Assembly: GCA_964016985.1 (NCBI GenBank)
Contig: OZ024821.1
Span: 15,983,211 to 16,047,210, forward strand
Direction of reading: 5' to 3'
DNA from: Anodontia alba
Taxonomy: Eukaryota > Mollusca > Bivalvia > Lucinida > Lucinidae
Length of the DNA: 64,000 nucleotides
Shown: piece by piece, positions 63,163 through 64,000 of the stretch
How the letters are laid out: each line of letters starts with the position of its first letter
How positions within the stretch are numbered: the stretch's first letter is position 1
The notes under the pieces: model-generated
Databases searched by the model: none
The model's input: the letters and a program-made list of their open reading frames with translations, nothing else
What the model was told of the DNA's origin: nothing
Program-made: the position numbers and the translations under genes

Positions 63163-63382
63163 AACCCTAAAAGCGCAATCACAACTGCAGCAGACGACAC
63201 TGCCAAATGTTTTACACTATTTTAAGTCAAATCATTTTTTTTCAGCGGAAATAAGGCTTGTCATTTCATGTGAACTGTCTGCCTAGCAGACAGTTCACAT
63301 GAAATGTCTTGCCTTATTTTCTTTGAAAAATAATGCAAACAAATGTCGTCTGCTGCCACTTCGCTAGGCGTTTTAAGGGTTT
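63163..63382. mobile_element. C-family MITE, best preserved
   Basis: TTAACCCTAAAAGCGCAATC on the left, GCTAGGCGTTTTAAGGGTTTA on the right (one base over the usual end). Subterminal GCAGCAGACGACA and TGTCGTCTGCTGC are inverted. Central hairpin AAGGCTTGTCATTTCATGTG, AACTGTCTGCCTA pairs with TAGCAGACAGTTCACATGAA, ATGTCTTGCCTT. Confidence 0.82.
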
Positions 63383-64000
63383 ATGTCGTTTATTTGTATG
63401 TATCACCGCCCGCTGTTGTGGCTATGGCTGATGGGTTTTTAACAGAAGAACGGAAATTGATAGTAATTGACGATTATCATTCTGGTCTAGTTTTACTCTA
63501 GCATCGACCGACGAGTTGACACATACAGCTGTGATCAGAATAATAACTTCGAGAGTGTCTTTGGACAGATCTAAAATACTGCCATGATATTACATTCGAT
63601 AAGCAGAAGTGTTCAGAGGTGCTGTCATTCCGTATATACCAACCAGGTCTAAATTTTTGTCAGCAATTAAAAATTCTCCTTTACTGGTATGGCCCGACAT
63701 TGTGTGGACATTTGACACAGCTATGGCGGCTGTAGCAGTATTTCGCTATTATTCAGCCAGAATATTAAGCGGTAACTGTCTGTCAGTTTGTACCAAGGGC
63801 TTCTTGTAACTTCTTGTCTGCGTCCCTGTTTACTAGCCCCCCTACTAAAAAGGGATCTACTCTAAAACGAAAGCATATTCCCCGATGGTGAAGGGGGGTT
63901 GCGAAGGGGGTGGGGGAGCATATCTATTATAGTTGCATTCCCTGACCGTTATTGATTTCCCTTTAGTCTATGCATAGCTCGGGTAAGTATTTATCAACTT
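63383..64000. other. Unclassified, G-family piece near the right edge
   Basis: 63800-63900 has CCCTGTTTACTAGCCCCCCT, AAAAGGGATCTACTCTAAAA and CGAAAGCATATTCCCC in G-family order, then GGGGGGTTGCGAAGGGGGTG GGGGAGC. The 66-codon frame at 63609-63809 has no motif. Confidence 0.45.

Overview
The window looks like intergenic or intronic DNA from a metazoan, most likely a mollusc and probably a bivalve. The evidence is AT-rich sequence packed with short foldback and inverted-repeat elements, frequent ACATGTA words, tRNA-derived SINEs with target-site duplications, decayed non-LTR and Penelope-like reverse transcriptases, a decayed mariner transposase, and the 'GACGGACGGACAACG'-ended repeat common in bivalve genomes. 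The bivalve placement rests on memory of such repeats, not on a search. I recognise no host protein-coding gene, no functional tRNA or rRNA gene and no CRISPR array. Nearly all open frames are chance frames or frames running through repeats.

Layout. 1-783 is a minus-strand mariner transposase pseudogene cut by the window edge. 0.8-12.6 kb is a mosaic of non-autonomous elements: pogo/Tigger-like MITEs ending in TACAGT...ACTGTA, hairpin elements built on a GATCAGAC core, and the first copies of a roughly 270-bp foldback family called F1 here. 12.6-15.2 kb is a large block of about 30-bp repeats arranged as two oppositely oriented arrays, like a Foldback (FB) transposon. 16-17 kb holds a head-to-head pair of SINEs with clear target-site duplications. 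17.6-22 kb has four F1 copies, one nested in a pogo-like MITE and one split by another repeat (R2). 22.8-23.1 kb is a 24-bp minisatellite. 25.2-26.2 kb is a tandemly repeated bivalve-type element. 33.1-34.1 kb and 56.1-56.9 kb are decayed reverse transcriptase genes of one family. 34.3-35.0 kb is a tandem SINE pair. 37.0-39.2 kb is a 54-bp minisatellite open in two frames. 39.3-40.0 and 42.5-43.9 kb are 3' ends of one LINE family. 48.0-48.4 kb is a second, smaller FB-like element. 46.5-63 kb holds eight more F1 copies mixed with the other families.

Relations between parts. The autonomous genes seen (mariner transposase, LINE and Penelope-like RTs) are broken, so the short elements must be, or have been, mobilised in trans. 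The recurrent theme is hairpins: the same central hairpin modules sit inside element families whose termini differ, which points to exchange of hairpin cores between families. Family letters (F1, R2, Q, S, T, H, Y, V, W, C, G, M1, P, D1, FB) are local labels defined from this window only. Boundaries read by eye are good to a few bases where termini are quoted and to tens of bases elsewhere.
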